Positions 1 to 7,945 of a DNA stretch of 64,000 nt are shown here, piece after piece. Under the pieces are notes generated by a model. That model did no database searches. It was not told the DNA's origin and worked only from the letters and a program-made list of their open reading frames with translations. Each line of letters begins with the position of its first letter. Position 1 is the stretch's first letter. The position numbers were made by a program, and so were the translations under genes. The stretch comes from Mycobacterium shinjukuense (lineage in GTDB: Bacteria > Actinomycetota > Actinomycetes > Mycobacteriales > Mycobacteriaceae), in the NCBI RefSeq assembly GCF_010730055.1, contig NZ_AP022575.1, forward strand, positions 2,232,001-2,296,000. The letters run 5' to 3'.

Positions 1-1706
1 TCGACCAGACACGTCAGCAGTTCCAACGTGTCGTGCTCGCCGGCCCCGTCGGCACCGCACACCCCGTGCGCGGCCTCCAGATCGAAACCACCCGCAAATA
101 CCGAGATTCGGGCAAACAACGCTTGCTCGGGTTCGGTGAGCAAGCGGTAGGACCACGCTATCGTCTCGGCCAAACTTTGTTGGCGGGGTAAAACCCCACG
201 CACAGCGCCCCGCAGCAGCCCCAAGTAGTCCGGACGCCGGGCCACGTCCAGGCTGCCCATCACCCGCATCCGCGCCGCCGCCAGCTCCACCCCCAGCGGC
301 AGGCAGTCGACCCGGCGGCAAATCTCAACCACCGTACCCATCGGCTGGTCGTCCAACGTGAAGTCCGCCCGGCTAGCCCGCGCCCGGTCGACAAACAAGC
401 GAGTGGCGTCGTCCACCCGCAGCGGCGGAACGTCGACGATCCGCTCACCCTCGATGCCCAACGGCTGCCTGCTGGTGGCCAGGACCGACACCCGCGGGCA
501 CTGCTGCACGATCTGATCGACCAACCGGGCAACGGCCTCCAGCACGTGCTCACAGTTGTCGATCACCAACAACACCTCGCGCGACCGCAAGTACTCGATC
601 ACGCTTGTCTCGATGTCCATGCCCGGCTGCTGGCGCAACCACACACTGGCCGCCACGGTGTGCACCACCGCATCCCCGTGCTCCAACGGTCCCAATTCGC
701 AAACCCACACACCCTCGGCGAAGCGCTGCTGCTCACGCCGGGCGACCTCAAGAGCCAGCCTCGTCTTACCGACCCCACCCACCCCGGCCAGCGTCACCAG
801 CGGCCCGGCCCGCAGCGCGTCAATGACCAACGCCACTTCCTGCTCGTGCCCCACAAAACTGGTCGCGCGCCGCGACAGCCCCGGACGCGGCCGGTCGAAG
901 ACCAGCGGGTGAGCCGGCGTCAGACCACCCCGGGCCGCCCCCACCGGCCCCGAAACCTCGACCACCTGGCACTCGGCCTCACCGGTGAGAATCTGCTGAT
1001 GCACCTGGCGCAGCGCCGAACCGGGGTCGACGCCGAGCTCCTCGACCAGTTGCCGGCGAATCCGGCGGTAGGTGTCCAACGCGTCGGCCTGCCGGCCACT
1101 GCGGAACTGGGCCAACATCAACTGCCCGGCCAGGCGTTCGTCCAGCGGGTGGGCGGCCTGCGCCGCGGAGATCTCCACCAGCAATTCGGCGTGCCTGCCG
1201 ACACGCAACCCGGCGTCGTTGCGATCCAGGCACACCGAAAACCGCTCGGCCTGCAGGGCGGTGCGCACATCGTTGATCCACGGAGTGTCCAACGACACCA
1301 ACGGCTCACCCGACCAAATCTCCAACGCCCGGTCGAACAAGCCCGCGGCCTCATACGGATCGGCGCAGGCGCGCGCCTTGGACACCACAGCCCGGAAGCG
1401 GTGCAGGTCCACCGACAGCGGATCCGCGGCAAGCAGATATCCACCCGGCTCCCGCGAAATCGCCACATCCTCGACATCAGCAAACAGACTCCGCAGCCGG
1501 GAGATATACCCCGCAAGTGAATTTCGGGCATGATGCGGCGGCCGGTCCGACCACACCCGATCAACCAGCTGATCAACCGGAATCGGGCGGTTCACATCGA
1601 TCAGCAACGCCACCAGGACGCAACGCTGGCGAGCATGACCGATCTCCAGCCGCCGCCCGCCGATTCGGACCTCGACGTCGCCGAGCACACTGAACTCCAC
1701 CGCCAT
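1..1706 (-). CDS. SARP-type regulator with BTAD and NB-ARC ATPase domains (partial, C-terminus beyond left edge)
   Basis: The frame runs leftward from ATG 1706 (alternative GTG 1700) without a stop to the edge, giving at least 568 residues. In order it shows an OmpR/AfsR-like winged-helix DNA-binding start (residues about 1-95), a bacterial transcriptional activation domain (about 100-245), then an NB-ARC ATPase with Walker A GVGGVGKT near residue 312 and Walker B VLLVIDN about 75 residues later. Family members are ATP-dependent activators; mycobacteria carry many. The target genes cannot be inferred, since the visible neighbour is a small unknown protein. The C-terminal part, often TPR or LuxR-like, is not visible. 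An open frame on the opposite strand (546-1520) is a shadow. Confidence 0.88.
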   Translation of the reverse strand, partial: MAVEFSVLGDVEVRIGGRRLEIGHARQRCVLVALLIDVNRPIPVDQLVDRVWSDRPPHHARNSLAGYISRLRSLFADVEDVAISREPGGYLLAADPLSVDLHRFRAVVSKARACADPYEAAGLFDRALEIWSGEPLVSLDTPWINDVRTALQAERFSVCLDRNDAGLRVGRHAELLVEISAAQAAHPLDERLAGQLMLAQFRSGRQADALDTYRRIRRQLVEELGVDPGSALRQVHQQILTGEAECQVVEVSGPVGAARGGLTPAHPLVFDRPRPGLSRRATSFVGHEQEVALVIDALRAGPLVTLAGVGGVGKTRLALEVARREQQRFAEGVWVCELGPLEHGDAVVHTVAASVWLRQQPGMDIETSVIEYLRSREVLLVIDNCEHVLEAVARLVDQIVQQCPRVSVLATSRQPLGIEGERIVDVPPLRVDDATRLFVDRARASRADFTLDDQPMGTVVEICRRVDCLPLGVELAAARMRVMGSLDVARRPDYLGLLRGAVRGVLPRQQSLAETIAWSYRLLTEPEQALFARISVFAGGFDLEAAHGVCGADGAGEHDTLELLTCLV

Positions 1707-1880
1707 CCAGCAAACCCTCTCCGCAGCACCGCAGCGAACGCACCTGGCGGTAGGTAGCATACGTCCAGCAGAGCGGGGCTTCGGCCATTGGCGCGTCCCC
1801 GCCAAATGCGACGGCGCCGCGTCAGTGCGCGAGCCTCCAATCACGGTGAACCACGAGCAATTCGGGACTCGCCACCGCCG

Positions 1881-2171
1881 CTACGCGTAGGGCAGCGTGG
1901 CGGCGCCGTGGGTCGCGGATGCGTCTTCGATCACGGCACGGAATTTCCTTTGCAGCGTAGCGGTGTCGGCTGCCACGGGCCGATCGCAAAAACGACAATG
2001 TGCTTGAAATTGCGGTTGGTCGTCTTCCTGCGGCCAGAAACGCCGGGGGCCAACCTGGGCTCCAGGGTCGTATTGGACGGCCTGATGCGGCACCTCTTTG
2101 AGGATCCTGCCCACGGGATGGCTCTGCGGGCATTCGAGTTTCAAGTAGCCGATTCCTTCGTTGTTGCTCAT
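1881..2171 (-). CDS. Small hypothetical protein with paired Cys motifs
   Basis: A 96-residue protein beginning MSNNEGIGYLKLECPQSHP. It holds a Cys-Pro-x-Ser-His cluster near residue 14 and a CRFCDRP motif near residue 62, spaced so that a small zinc site is possible. A purine-rich stretch precedes ATG 2171. I do not recognise the family. It lies alone between the SARP regulator and the arsenic genes, on the same strand as the regulator. No signal peptide or membrane segment is visible. Whether it is expressed is uncertain, but its composition is protein-like (mixed polar and charged), unlike the shadow frames around it. Confidence 0.5.
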   Translation of the reverse strand: MSNNEGIGYLKLECPQSHPVGRILKEVPHQAVQYDPGAQVGPRRFWPQEDDQPQFQAHCRFCDRPVAADTATLQRKFRAVIEDASATHGAATLPYA

Positions 2172-2783
2172 CGTTTCGTCGCCCCTATGTGTGTTGTCGG
2201 ACAGATCAGGATCAAGCCAGAAGGTATGCCATCGGGCCGGGGAACGCCGACACGCGGGACCGATTTGGGCGGCGCCAGCAAGCACGACCGTAGGCCGGGC
2301 CGGGTTGGTGGCACACCGATGTTCCTCGCAATACCGTTGCGGGTCACCGTCGTTGGCATAAGATGGTGGTCGACTTCGCGGCCGTGCCGCTATCCCGTTC
2401 CCGGATACACGTTGGCATGGCTGGGCAGGCTTGCCAGCGATGGCATGGGGCCGGCTTCTTGTTGGAACAGGGCCGTCGCGGCGTTTTGCCCGTTGGCGCC
2501 GGCAACGAGGTCGGGTGGGCGGGCAGCCCTCAACCGAACGTGGCGGCCACGCCGATGCGACGCGCGCAGGTGCGCTTTCGTAGACGTTTCCCTATCCGCG
2601 TCATGAAACCAACACACCAGCGGGGCGAATCAGGCTCGGCGCCCACAAACCACATTCAAAAGAGCTGCAGCCCTGGCATTTTCGCTAGTCGTCGGGACAT
2701 TACACCGCGATGCTGTGGACCTTGAGGGAGGCCAGAGCTGTGATCCGGCCCGCCGCCGGCTTGGCACCCACGTCCCGGGTAAT
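2172..2783. other. Non-coding gap, no supported gene
   Basis: About 610 bases between the small Cys protein and the ArsR gene. Open frames on both strands here are Arg/Gly/Pro-rich and show no recognisable domain, so I call no gene. No strong hairpin or repeat was seen. Confidence 0.5.
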
Positions 2784-3143
2784 TCAGGTGCACAGGTTGG
2801 GGCTGAGCACCGCACACAGCGCTTGCAGGGCCACCGGGTTTACCCGGTGGAAGACGTTCATGCCGCGGCGGTCGGAAATGACCAGGCCGGCCCTGCGCAG
2901 CTGGGCCAGGTGATGGCTGACGGTGCCGTCACTGAGGTGCAGCGCCGCGGCCAGCTCCCCGCTGATCGCCTCCCCGTCCGAGGAGCTGAACAAGTGGGAC
3001 ATGATCTTGACCCGGGCCGGGTCGGCCAGGGCCTTGAGCCGCAGCGCCACCGCCAGGGCGTCGTCGTCGCTCATGGGTCCGGCGGCCACCGGGGCGCAGC
3101 ACACCGGAGCGGAGATGTCGATCACGGGCAACGTCTTGGGCAT
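2784..3143 (-). CDS. ArsR/SmtB-family metal-sensing repressor (Rv2640c-like)
   Basis: A 119-residue winged-helix repressor starting MPKTLPVIDIS. The ArsR core follows: ALADPARVKIMSHL (about residue 42) and the recognition region LSDGTVSHHLAQLRRAGLV. Cysteines lie near the N-terminus (VCCAPV) and at the C-terminal end (LSPNLCT), a plausible thiol site for As(III), Cd(II) or Pb(II). It is divergent from cadI, with two TTGA-N6-TCAA type palindromes between the two starts, so it probably represses both itself and cadI. Start 3143 is preferred over in-frame ATG 3161 because it gives the length I recall for the M. tuberculosis orthologue. Confidence 0.88.
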   Translation of the reverse strand: MPKTLPVIDISAPVCCAPVAAGPMSDDDALAVALRLKALADPARVKIMSHLFSSSDGEAISGELAAALHLSDGTVSHHLAQLRRAGLVISDRRGMNVFHRVNPVALQALCAVLSPNLCT

Positions 3144-3164
3144 GGATCCACCCTGCCACATCTC

Positions 3165-3224
3165 TTGACATATATCAAAAAGGTGGGGACACTGGGCGAC
3201 GGCGCCACTTTGATATAAGTCAAA
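3165..3224. promoter_or_regulatory. Paired palindromic ArsR operators in the arsR-cadI divergent promoter
   Basis: Two near-identical AT-rich palindromes stand out: TTGACATATATCAA at 3165-3178, next to the repressor start, and TTTGATATAAGTCAAA at 3209-3224, about 20 bases before cadI. This is the usual form and place of ArsR/SmtB operators, one per divergent promoter. A purine-rich GGGAGGAG ribosome site follows before cadI. Confidence 0.75.
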
Positions 3225-3243
3225 CTAGTGGGAGGAGTTCCCG

Positions 3244-3702
3244 ATGTCCCGAGTCCAGCTCGCGCTTAACGTCGATGATCTGGATGCCGCAATCACGTTC
3301 TACTCCAGGTTGTTCAACACCGAACCGGCCAAGCGCAAGCCGGGGTACGCCAACTTCGCGATCGCCGATCCGCCGCTGAAGCTGGTGCTGTTGGAAAACC
3401 CCGGCTCCGGGGGCACCCTCAACCATCTCGGCGTGGAGGTCGGCTCCAGCGACACCGTGCACGCCGAGATCGCCCGGTTGACAGCGGCCGGGCTATTCAC
3501 CGAGGAGGAGATCGGCACGACGTGTTGTTTTGCCACCCAGGACAAGGTATGGGTCACCGGCCCCGGCGGTGAACGCTGGGAGGTCTATACCGTGCTGGCC
3601 GACTCGGACACCTTCGGCACCGGCCCCGGACACAGCGGCAACGGTGACGGCGAATCCGCGGTGTGCTGCGCGAGTCAGTCCGCCGTGCCCGCGCGCGGTT
3701 GA
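3244..3702 (+). CDS. cadI: CadI/ArsI-type VOC-fold metal resistance protein
   Basis: A 152-residue member of the glyoxalase/vicinal-oxygen-chelate fold: MSRVQLALNVDDLDAAITFY opens the first beta-alpha-beta unit, NHLGVEV supplies a metal-binding His, and GTTCCFATQDKVWV carries the vicinal cysteines found in ArsI C-As lyases. CadI is known as a cadmium-inducible mycobacterial protein, and related ArsI enzymes cleave the C-As bond of trivalent methylarsenicals. The position next to ArsR, ACR3 and ArsC favours an arsenic role. Substrate is inferred, not shown. The tail is Gly/Ser/Asp-rich with another CC pair. Confidence 0.9.
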   Translation: MSRVQLALNVDDLDAAITFYSRLFNTEPAKRKPGYANFAIADPPLKLVLLENPGSGGTLNHLGVEVGSSDTVHAEIARLTAAGLFTEEEIGTTCCFATQDKVWVTGPGGERWEVYTVLADSDTFGTGPGHSGNGDGESAVCCASQSAVPARG

Positions 3703-3798
3703 CGGCCGAGCAGGGCGGGGCATCCCCAGCGGGTGCCCCACCCCTTGTCGTGGTGCTCCCATGCGGAGATGCCCTTCGATCGGTCCACGCTTGCGCTC

Positions 3799-3836
3799 GG
3801 ATTCGATGACTGTCAATATCGATCTATGTCGAATCC
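3799..3836. promoter_or_regulatory. Inverted repeat around the start of the second arsR
   Basis: GGATTCGA (3799-3806) is repeated in inverted form as TCGAATCC (3829-3836), straddling ATG 3826, with AT-rich TCAATATCGAT between. It may be the operator for the arsR-acr3-arsC operon; the arms are far apart, so this is tentative. Confidence 0.4.
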
Positions 3837-4206
3837 GATCCCACACCCAGATCTGGCGTACTGCGCGGCGGCGCCGTTGGTGCGCGAACCGCTCAACGCC
3901 CGGGCCGCGGCCGAATTGGCGGCCCGTTTCAAGGCGTTGGCCGACCCGGTGCGACTGCAGCTGCTGAGCTCGGTGGCCAGTCACGCCGGCGGCGAGGCCT
4001 GCGTTTGCGACATCTCCGCCGGAGTCGAGGTGAGCCAGCCGACGATATCGCATCACCTCAAGGTGCTGCGTGACGCGGGTTTACTCACCTCGCAGCGCCG
4101 CGGCTCGTGGGTGTATTACGCCGTGGTTCCCGAGGCGCTGAGCGCGCTGTCGATGCTGCTTGATGCTTCTGCCGATGCCGCGCCCATGGCCGGGGTGGGC
4201 GCATGA
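3826..4206 (+). CDS. arsR: ArsR-family arsenite-responsive repressor (Rv2642-like)
   Basis: A 126-residue ArsR protein: FKALADPVRLQLLSSVASH, then ACVCDIS, which is the CxC-D signature of the classical As(III)-sensing helix, then the recognition helix VSQPTISHHLKVLRDAGLL and the wing QRRGSWVYYAV. It is the first gene of an operon: its TGA overlaps the ATG of the ACR3 pump (ATGA at 4203-4206). The start MSNPIPHPD was chosen over an upstream in-frame ATG (3733) because the 31-residue extension lacks family character and would overrun the putative operator. Confidence 0.9.
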   Translation: MSNPIPHPDLAYCAAAPLVREPLNARAAAELAARFKALADPVRLQLLSSVASHAGGEACVCDISAGVEVSQPTISHHLKVLRDAGLLTSQRRGSWVYYAVVPEALSALSMLLDASADAAPMAGVGA

Positions 4207-5303
4207 CGGATACCCTCGCCCGCGGCACCGCACCGGCGGTGGCGGGCAAGCTGTCTACCCTCGACCGGTTCTTGCCGGTGTGGATCGGGTTGGCGATGGC
4301 CGCCGGGCTGCTGCTGGGTCGATGGATCCCCGGACTGCATGCCGCCATGGAAAAGGTTCAGATTGACGGCATTTCGTTGCCGATCGCGCTGGGCTTGCTG
4401 ATCATGATGTATCCGGTGTTGGCCAAGGTGCGCTACGACCGCCTCGACACCGTGACCGGTGACCGCAAGCTGCTGATCGGCTCGCTGCTGCTGAACTGGG
4501 TGCTGGGCCCGGCGTTGATGTTCGCGCTGGCGTGGCTGTTGCTGCCGGATCTGCCGGCGTACCGCACCGGCCTGATCATCGTGGGGTTGGCGCGCTGCAT
4601 CGCCATGGTGATCATCTGGAACGACCTGGCCTGCGGGGATCGCGAAGCCGCCGCCGTGCTCGTGGCGTTGAACTCGCTCTTCCAGGTGGCCATGTTCGCC
4701 GTGCTCGGCTGGTTCTACCTGTCGGTGCTCCCGGGTTGGCTGGATCTCGAGCAGACCACCATCTCCACCTCCGCGTGGCAGATCGCCAAATCGGTGCTGA
4801 TCTTCCTCGGCATCCCTCTGCTGGCCGGATACCTGTCGCGACGGATCGGGGAAAAGACCAAGGGCCGCAGCTGGTATGAAGCCCGCTTTTTGCCCAAGGT
4901 GGGCCCGTGGGCGCTCTATGGGCTGCTGTTCACCATCGTGATTCTGTTTGCGCTGCAAGGGGATCAGATCACCAACCGGCCGCTGGATGTGGCGCGCATC
5001 GCGCTGCCGCTGCTGGCCTACTTCGCCATCATGTGGGTCGGCGGTTACCTGCTGGGAGCGGCCCTGCGACTGGGGTATCAGCGCACCACCACGTTGGCGT
5101 TCACCGCCGCCAGCAACAACTTCGAGCTGGCCATCGCGGTGGCCATCGCCACCTACGGCGCATCCTCTGGCCAAGCCCTGGCCGGCGTCGTCGGACCCCT
5201 GATCGAAGTACCGGTGCTGGTGGGGTTGGTCTATGTGTCGCTGGCGCTGCGCAGCCGGCTTCCCGGTGCGCGTTTTCGGCGGCGGGTGCCCGCCAATGCC
5301 TGA
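4203..5303 (+). CDS. arsB: ACR3-family arsenite efflux permease
   Basis: A 366-residue, ten-helix membrane protein of the bile acid/arsenite transporter superfamily. FLPVWIGLAMAAGLLLG starts the first helix and GLARCIAMVIIWNDLACGD carries the conserved Cys region essential in ACR3. It exports As(III) using the proton motive force. It overlaps the preceding arsR by 4 bases and the following arsC by 8. In M. tuberculosis I recall the pump and reductase fused into one polypeptide (Rv2643, about 498 residues); here a stop at 5301-5303 keeps them apart. Confidence 0.93.
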   Translation: MTDTLARGTAPAVAGKLSTLDRFLPVWIGLAMAAGLLLGRWIPGLHAAMEKVQIDGISLPIALGLLIMMYPVLAKVRYDRLDTVTGDRKLLIGSLLLNWVLGPALMFALAWLLLPDLPAYRTGLIIVGLARCIAMVIIWNDLACGDREAAAVLVALNSLFQVAMFAVLGWFYLSVLPGWLDLEQTTISTSAWQIAKSVLIFLGIPLLAGYLSRRIGEKTKGRSWYEARFLPKVGPWALYGLLFTIVILFALQGDQITNRPLDVARIALPLLAYFAIMWVGGYLLGAALRLGYQRTTTLAFTAASNNFELAIAVAIATYGASSGQALAGVVGPLIEVPVLVGLVYVSLALRSRLPGARFRRRVPANA

Positions 5304-5730
5304 CAAACCCAGCGTCTTGTTCGTCTGCGTTCACAACGCCGGCCGGTCGCAGATGGCCGCAGCACTGGTCGCGCATCTGGCCGGTGATCGCATCGAAGTC
5401 CGTTCCGCCGGAACCGAACCCGCCGACCAGGTCAACCCGGAGGCCGTGGCGGCGATGGCCGAACTGGGCATCGACATCACTGCCAATGCACCCACCGTGC
5501 TCACCGGTGAGCAGGTTCAAGCGAGCGACGTCGTCATCACCATGGGCTGCGGCGACACCTGCCCCTATTTCCCCGGGGTCAGCTACCGCGATTGGACACT
5601 GCCCGACCCTGCCGGCCAACCCCTCGACACCGTGCGCGTCATCCGCGACGATATCGCCACCCGCGTGCGCGCGCTGATCGCCGAACTGTTGGCCGAACCG
5701 GTCACTACTTCGGATCGCGCGGATCACTAG
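5296..5730 (+). CDS. arsC: Arsenate reductase, low-molecular-weight phosphatase-like
   Basis: A 144-residue protein starting MPDKPSVLFVCVHNAGRSQM. CVHNAGRS is the phosphatase-type P-loop (CX5R); MGCGDTCPYFPG provides the resolving cysteine region typical of actinobacterial ArsC enzymes, which use mycothiol/mycoredoxin or thioredoxin. It converts arsenate to arsenite, which the ACR3 pump exports. The start ATG 5296 lies inside the pump gene (8-base overlap), indicating translational coupling. An in-frame upstream start (5233) is inside the pump and unlikely. Confidence 0.93.
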   Translation: MPDKPSVLFVCVHNAGRSQMAAALVAHLAGDRIEVRSAGTEPADQVNPEAVAAMAELGIDITANAPTVLTGEQVQASDVVITMGCGDTCPYFPGVSYRDWTLPDPAGQPLDTVRVIRDDIATRVRALIAELLAEPVTTSDRADH

Positions 5731-6159
5731 TCCGGAAGGCGGGACGGGCAGCGCCGGGGACAAGTGGGGGTCTTGGGACATCGCACCCGGCGCGGCCCAT
5801 GCGGGCGCGGCGCAACAGCAGGGCGCCTGGCTGATCCTGTCGCCGACGATGGGGATGACGGCTGGGTTGGCGACGGGCTCCAGGCGCCCGACCTAACCGG
5901 ACATGCGCGGGACAGACAGAATCCGCCATCGCGTTTCGGCGCGGTGTCCGTTCGGCTCGGAGCTAATGGTCCGGCTGTAATCATCCAGCAGCCTTCCGCG
6001 TGAAGCGGAAATTATTGCGGGACAAGCCCGATCGTACTGGTCAGACCGAACGAGCTGGATCAGCAACCAGACGAATTCAACGCCCGACACGGTGATCGAC
6101 AATTGCGCAGGGTCGGCGGTAAACGGCAATGTTTACAGATTAGTTTACGCGACTGTATC
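5731..6159. other. Intergenic stretch between arsC and the toxin-antitoxin module
   Basis: About 430 bases with no convincing gene on either strand. The last 40 bases become AT-rich and contain two direct GTTTAC copies, 6131-6136 and 6143-6148, 12 bases apart, a possible binding site for the antitoxin encoded just downstream. Confidence 0.45.
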
Positions 6160-6417
6160 ATGGATTCCATGTTGCGAGTGAGCGATGAGACCCGCGAGCG
6201 GGTGCTACGGATCGGCCGCGAGGAGTTTGGTGGTGCGTCGGCCGACGAGACCGTGCGACGGCTCATCGACGAACACTGGCAGGCGAAAGCCATCGCCGCG
6301 ATGCGCCGCTATCGCGAGACCGATCCACAAGGCTGGGCGCAGTATCTTGCCGAGGCCGAGGAGCTGGCGAGTGCCGAGGCGCCGATCACTGACGAGTGGG
6401 CAGGCGACCACGGGTGA
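6160..6417 (+). CDS. MazE/VapB-like ribbon-helix-helix antitoxin
   Basis: An 85-residue acidic protein (82 residues from the alternative ATG 6169). The N-terminal LRVSDETRERVLRIGREEFG and ASADETVRRLIDEHW look like a ribbon-helix-helix DNA-binding unit; the C-terminal half is Ala/Glu-rich and probably binds the toxin. Its TGA overlaps the toxin GTG (GTGA, 6414-6417), the usual arrangement of a co-translated toxin-antitoxin pair. The AT-rich upstream region with repeated GTTTAC would suit autoregulation. Confidence 0.78.
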   Translation: MDSMLRVSDETRERVLRIGREEFGGASADETVRRLIDEHWQAKAIAAMRRYRETDPQGWAQYLAEAEELASAEAPITDEWAGDHG

Positions 6418-6758
6418 GGCGGCACCCGCTGATCGAGCCCGGACAAGTATGGTTCGTCGACTTCGATCCCGTGCGCGGCCGGGAGCAGGGCAAAGACCGA
6501 CCGGCCCTGGTGGTTTCGTCACGCTTCCACCTCGACTTGACCGCAAATCAGCTCGTCAGTGTGCTGCCGTTGACCAGCGTCGAACGTCCCGGCTGGGTCC
6601 ATCGGGTACGCGTAGGGTCGGATCCGGGCTGGGTGATCACCGAACAGGTTCGTACGGTCTCGGCCAATCGATTCCGGCGGTACGCACCCGAAATCACGCT
6701 CTCAGCAGATGAACTGAACGACGTGCGTCGGGTGCTGGCGCAGATGCTGATCGGGTAA
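6414..6758 (+). CDS. MazF/PemK-family endoribonuclease toxin
   Basis: A 114-residue toxin beginning at GTG 6414 (VRRHPLIEPGQVWFVDFDP). The family hallmarks are visible: GQVWFVDFDPVRGREQGKDRPALVVS, with the catalytic Arg in the RPALVV region, and LPLTSVE with the second conserved Thr/Ser. The C-terminal QVRTVSANRF matches the conserved strand. MazF toxins cut single-stranded RNA at short motifs to stop translation. Start overlaps the antitoxin stop. Which of the many mycobacterial MazF types it is cannot be told by eye. Confidence 0.85.
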   Translation: MRRHPLIEPGQVWFVDFDPVRGREQGKDRPALVVSSRFHLDLTANQLVSVLPLTSVERPGWVHRVRVGSDPGWVITEQVRTVSANRFRRYAPEITLSADELNDVRRVLAQMLIG

Positions 6759-6829
6759 GCGGTCGCGCCACCGCGACCTCTGGGGTTATCAGCCCGGCTG
6801 GCGCCATCGCCAACTCGCAACCTTTCGCG

Positions 6830-6901
6830 TGGTCCCGGCTGGGATCGAACCAGCGACCTTCCGCGTGTGAAGCGGACGCTCTTCCACTGAGCCACGGGAC
6901 C
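6830..6901 (-). tRNA. tRNA-Val, anticodon CAC
   Basis: On the minus strand the acceptor arms GGTCCCG and CGGGACC pair perfectly, the anticodon stem TCCGC/GCGGA encloses loop TTCACAC (anticodon CAC), and the T arm GCTGG-TTCGATC-CCAGC is canonical. No CCA is encoded. Confidence 0.95.
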
Positions 6902-7072
6902 CGCGCCGAGAGGCGAACGAGGTCGAAGACTAGCACGCGGCGCGCCTTCGCAGAACGCGCGAGCAGGGCAACCGATCGCTGAAGCGCCCCAAAAGACCAA
7001 GAAATTTGTGTGTGCCCGCTCACGTGGACTATCGTCGTGCTTCGCACCGGGCGACGATCTCGTCCGTTGCGC

Positions 7073-7145
7073 GCGGATGTAGCGCAGTTGGTAGCGCATC
7101 ACCTTGCCAAGGTGAGGGTCGCGGGTTCGAATCCCGTCATCCGCT
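7073..7145 (+). tRNA. tRNA-Gly, anticodon GCC
   Basis: Acceptor arms GCGGATG and CATCCGC pair; anticodon stem TCACC/GGTGA encloses loop TTGCCAA (anticodon GCC); T loop GTTCGAATC is canonical. It is the first of three closely spaced plus-strand tRNA genes. Confidence 0.95.
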
Positions 7146-7173
7146 CGAAGGTGCAAGTGGCATCAATCCCCGC

Positions 7174-7244
7174 GGTGGAGTGGCCGAGTGGTGAGGCAAC
7201 GGCCTGCAAAGCCGTGCACACGGGTTCGATTCCCGTCTCCACCT
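7174..7244 (+). tRNA. tRNA-Cys, anticodon GCA
   Basis: Acceptor arms GGTGGAG and CTCCACC pair; anticodon stem ACGGC/GCCGT encloses loop CTGCAAA (anticodon GCA). It lies 28 bases after tRNA-Gly and 16 before tRNA-Val, so the three are probably co-transcribed. Confidence 0.95.
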
Positions 7245-7260
7245 CCTGATTCAACCCCCA

Positions 7261-7332
7261 GCGCGATTAGCTCAGCGGGAGAGCGCTTCCCTGACACGGA
7301 AGAGGTCACTGGTTCAATCCCAGTATCGCGCA
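7261..7332 (+). tRNA. tRNA-Val, anticodon GAC (likely prophage attachment target)
   Basis: Acceptor arms GCGCGAT and ATCGCGC pair; anticodon stem CTTCC/GGAAG encloses CTGACAC (anticodon GAC); a CCA follows in the DNA (7333-7335). It is the last gene of the tRNA cluster and is directly followed by integrase and phage remnants. From memory, the phiRv2 prophage of M. tuberculosis sits at a tRNA-Val in the equivalent region, so this 3' end is probably an attB/attL site. Confidence 0.93.
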
Positions 7333-7440
7333 CCAGAGTTGTTGCAGGTCAAGCCCGATTTTACCGGGCCTTCACCATCTTCGCGCAATAAACGCGCAAT
7401 CGTGCCGCCGTTGGGTACGCCCCACGGAGGAGTTTGCTAA

Positions 7441-7860
7441 ATGACCACCACGCCCCGCGAACCCCTGTTCTGCGCCCACACCGACGCAGACGGCGACCCG
7501 GCCCGCTGCGGATGCCGCCACACGGCGCCCGAGCGCCCGGCCGACCCGGAGTGGGCGGCGTTGGAGCTGCTAGTCCGGCTGACACCCGATCTCCTCGGCC
7601 GCGACTGGCCCACCCGCGAAACATTGCAGGGGTTCGCCGCCCTGCTGTCCGCCGAGGACGCGTTCGCCGGCATGTCCTGGCACGACGCCCGCCACGCCGC
7701 GGCGGCGATCCTGTGCGACGCCACCAACCGCGGCCACCCGGCCGGGTTCCTGCGCGGCCGGGCCGATCGGGCACTCGCCGGCAGCGACGCCATCACCTGG
7801 GACGACCCGGCCGCGACGGCCCGCGCGTTCACCGTCACCGCAACCCTGCTGGTGCTATGA
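7441..7860 (+). CDS. Hypothetical protein of the phage-associated region
   Basis: A 139-residue protein starting MTTTPREPLFCAHTDADGDP with a good GGAGGAG ribosome site 8 bases upstream. An N-terminal cluster of three Cys and two His (residues about 11-27: CAH...CGCRH) suggests a metal site. The remainder is Ala/Asp-rich with SWHDARHAAAAILCDATNRGHP near the middle. It lies 105 bases after tRNA-Val and before an integrase wreck. It resembles a small protein I recall beside phiRv2 (Rv2645), but I cannot confirm that. Function unknown. Confidence 0.65.
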   Translation: MTTTPREPLFCAHTDADGDPARCGCRHTAPERPADPEWAALELLVRLTPDLLGRDWPTRETLQGFAALLSAEDAFAGMSWHDARHAAAAILCDATNRGHPAGFLRGRADRALAGSDAITWDDPAATARAFTVTATLLVL

Positions 7861-7945
7861 GCCGGGACATCAGGGCCGTGCTGCGGGTGGCGCCCGACGC
7901 TGGCGACGCCGGGGGCGACGACAGCGGGCTGGCCGCGTCGGAGAG

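Noticed and set aside
546..1520. 324-codon open frame on the plus strand
   Set aside because: Gln/Arg/His-rich shadow of the SARP regulator, whose minus frame has clear Walker motifs.
4116..5306. 396-codon minus-strand frame
   Set aside because: Gln/His/Arg-rich repeat-like composition, antisense to the ACR3 pump; no domain.
7353..7369. GCCCG-ATTTTAC-CGGGC hairpin after the tRNA cluster as terminator
   Set aside because: Only a 5-bp stem and no T run; too weak to call.
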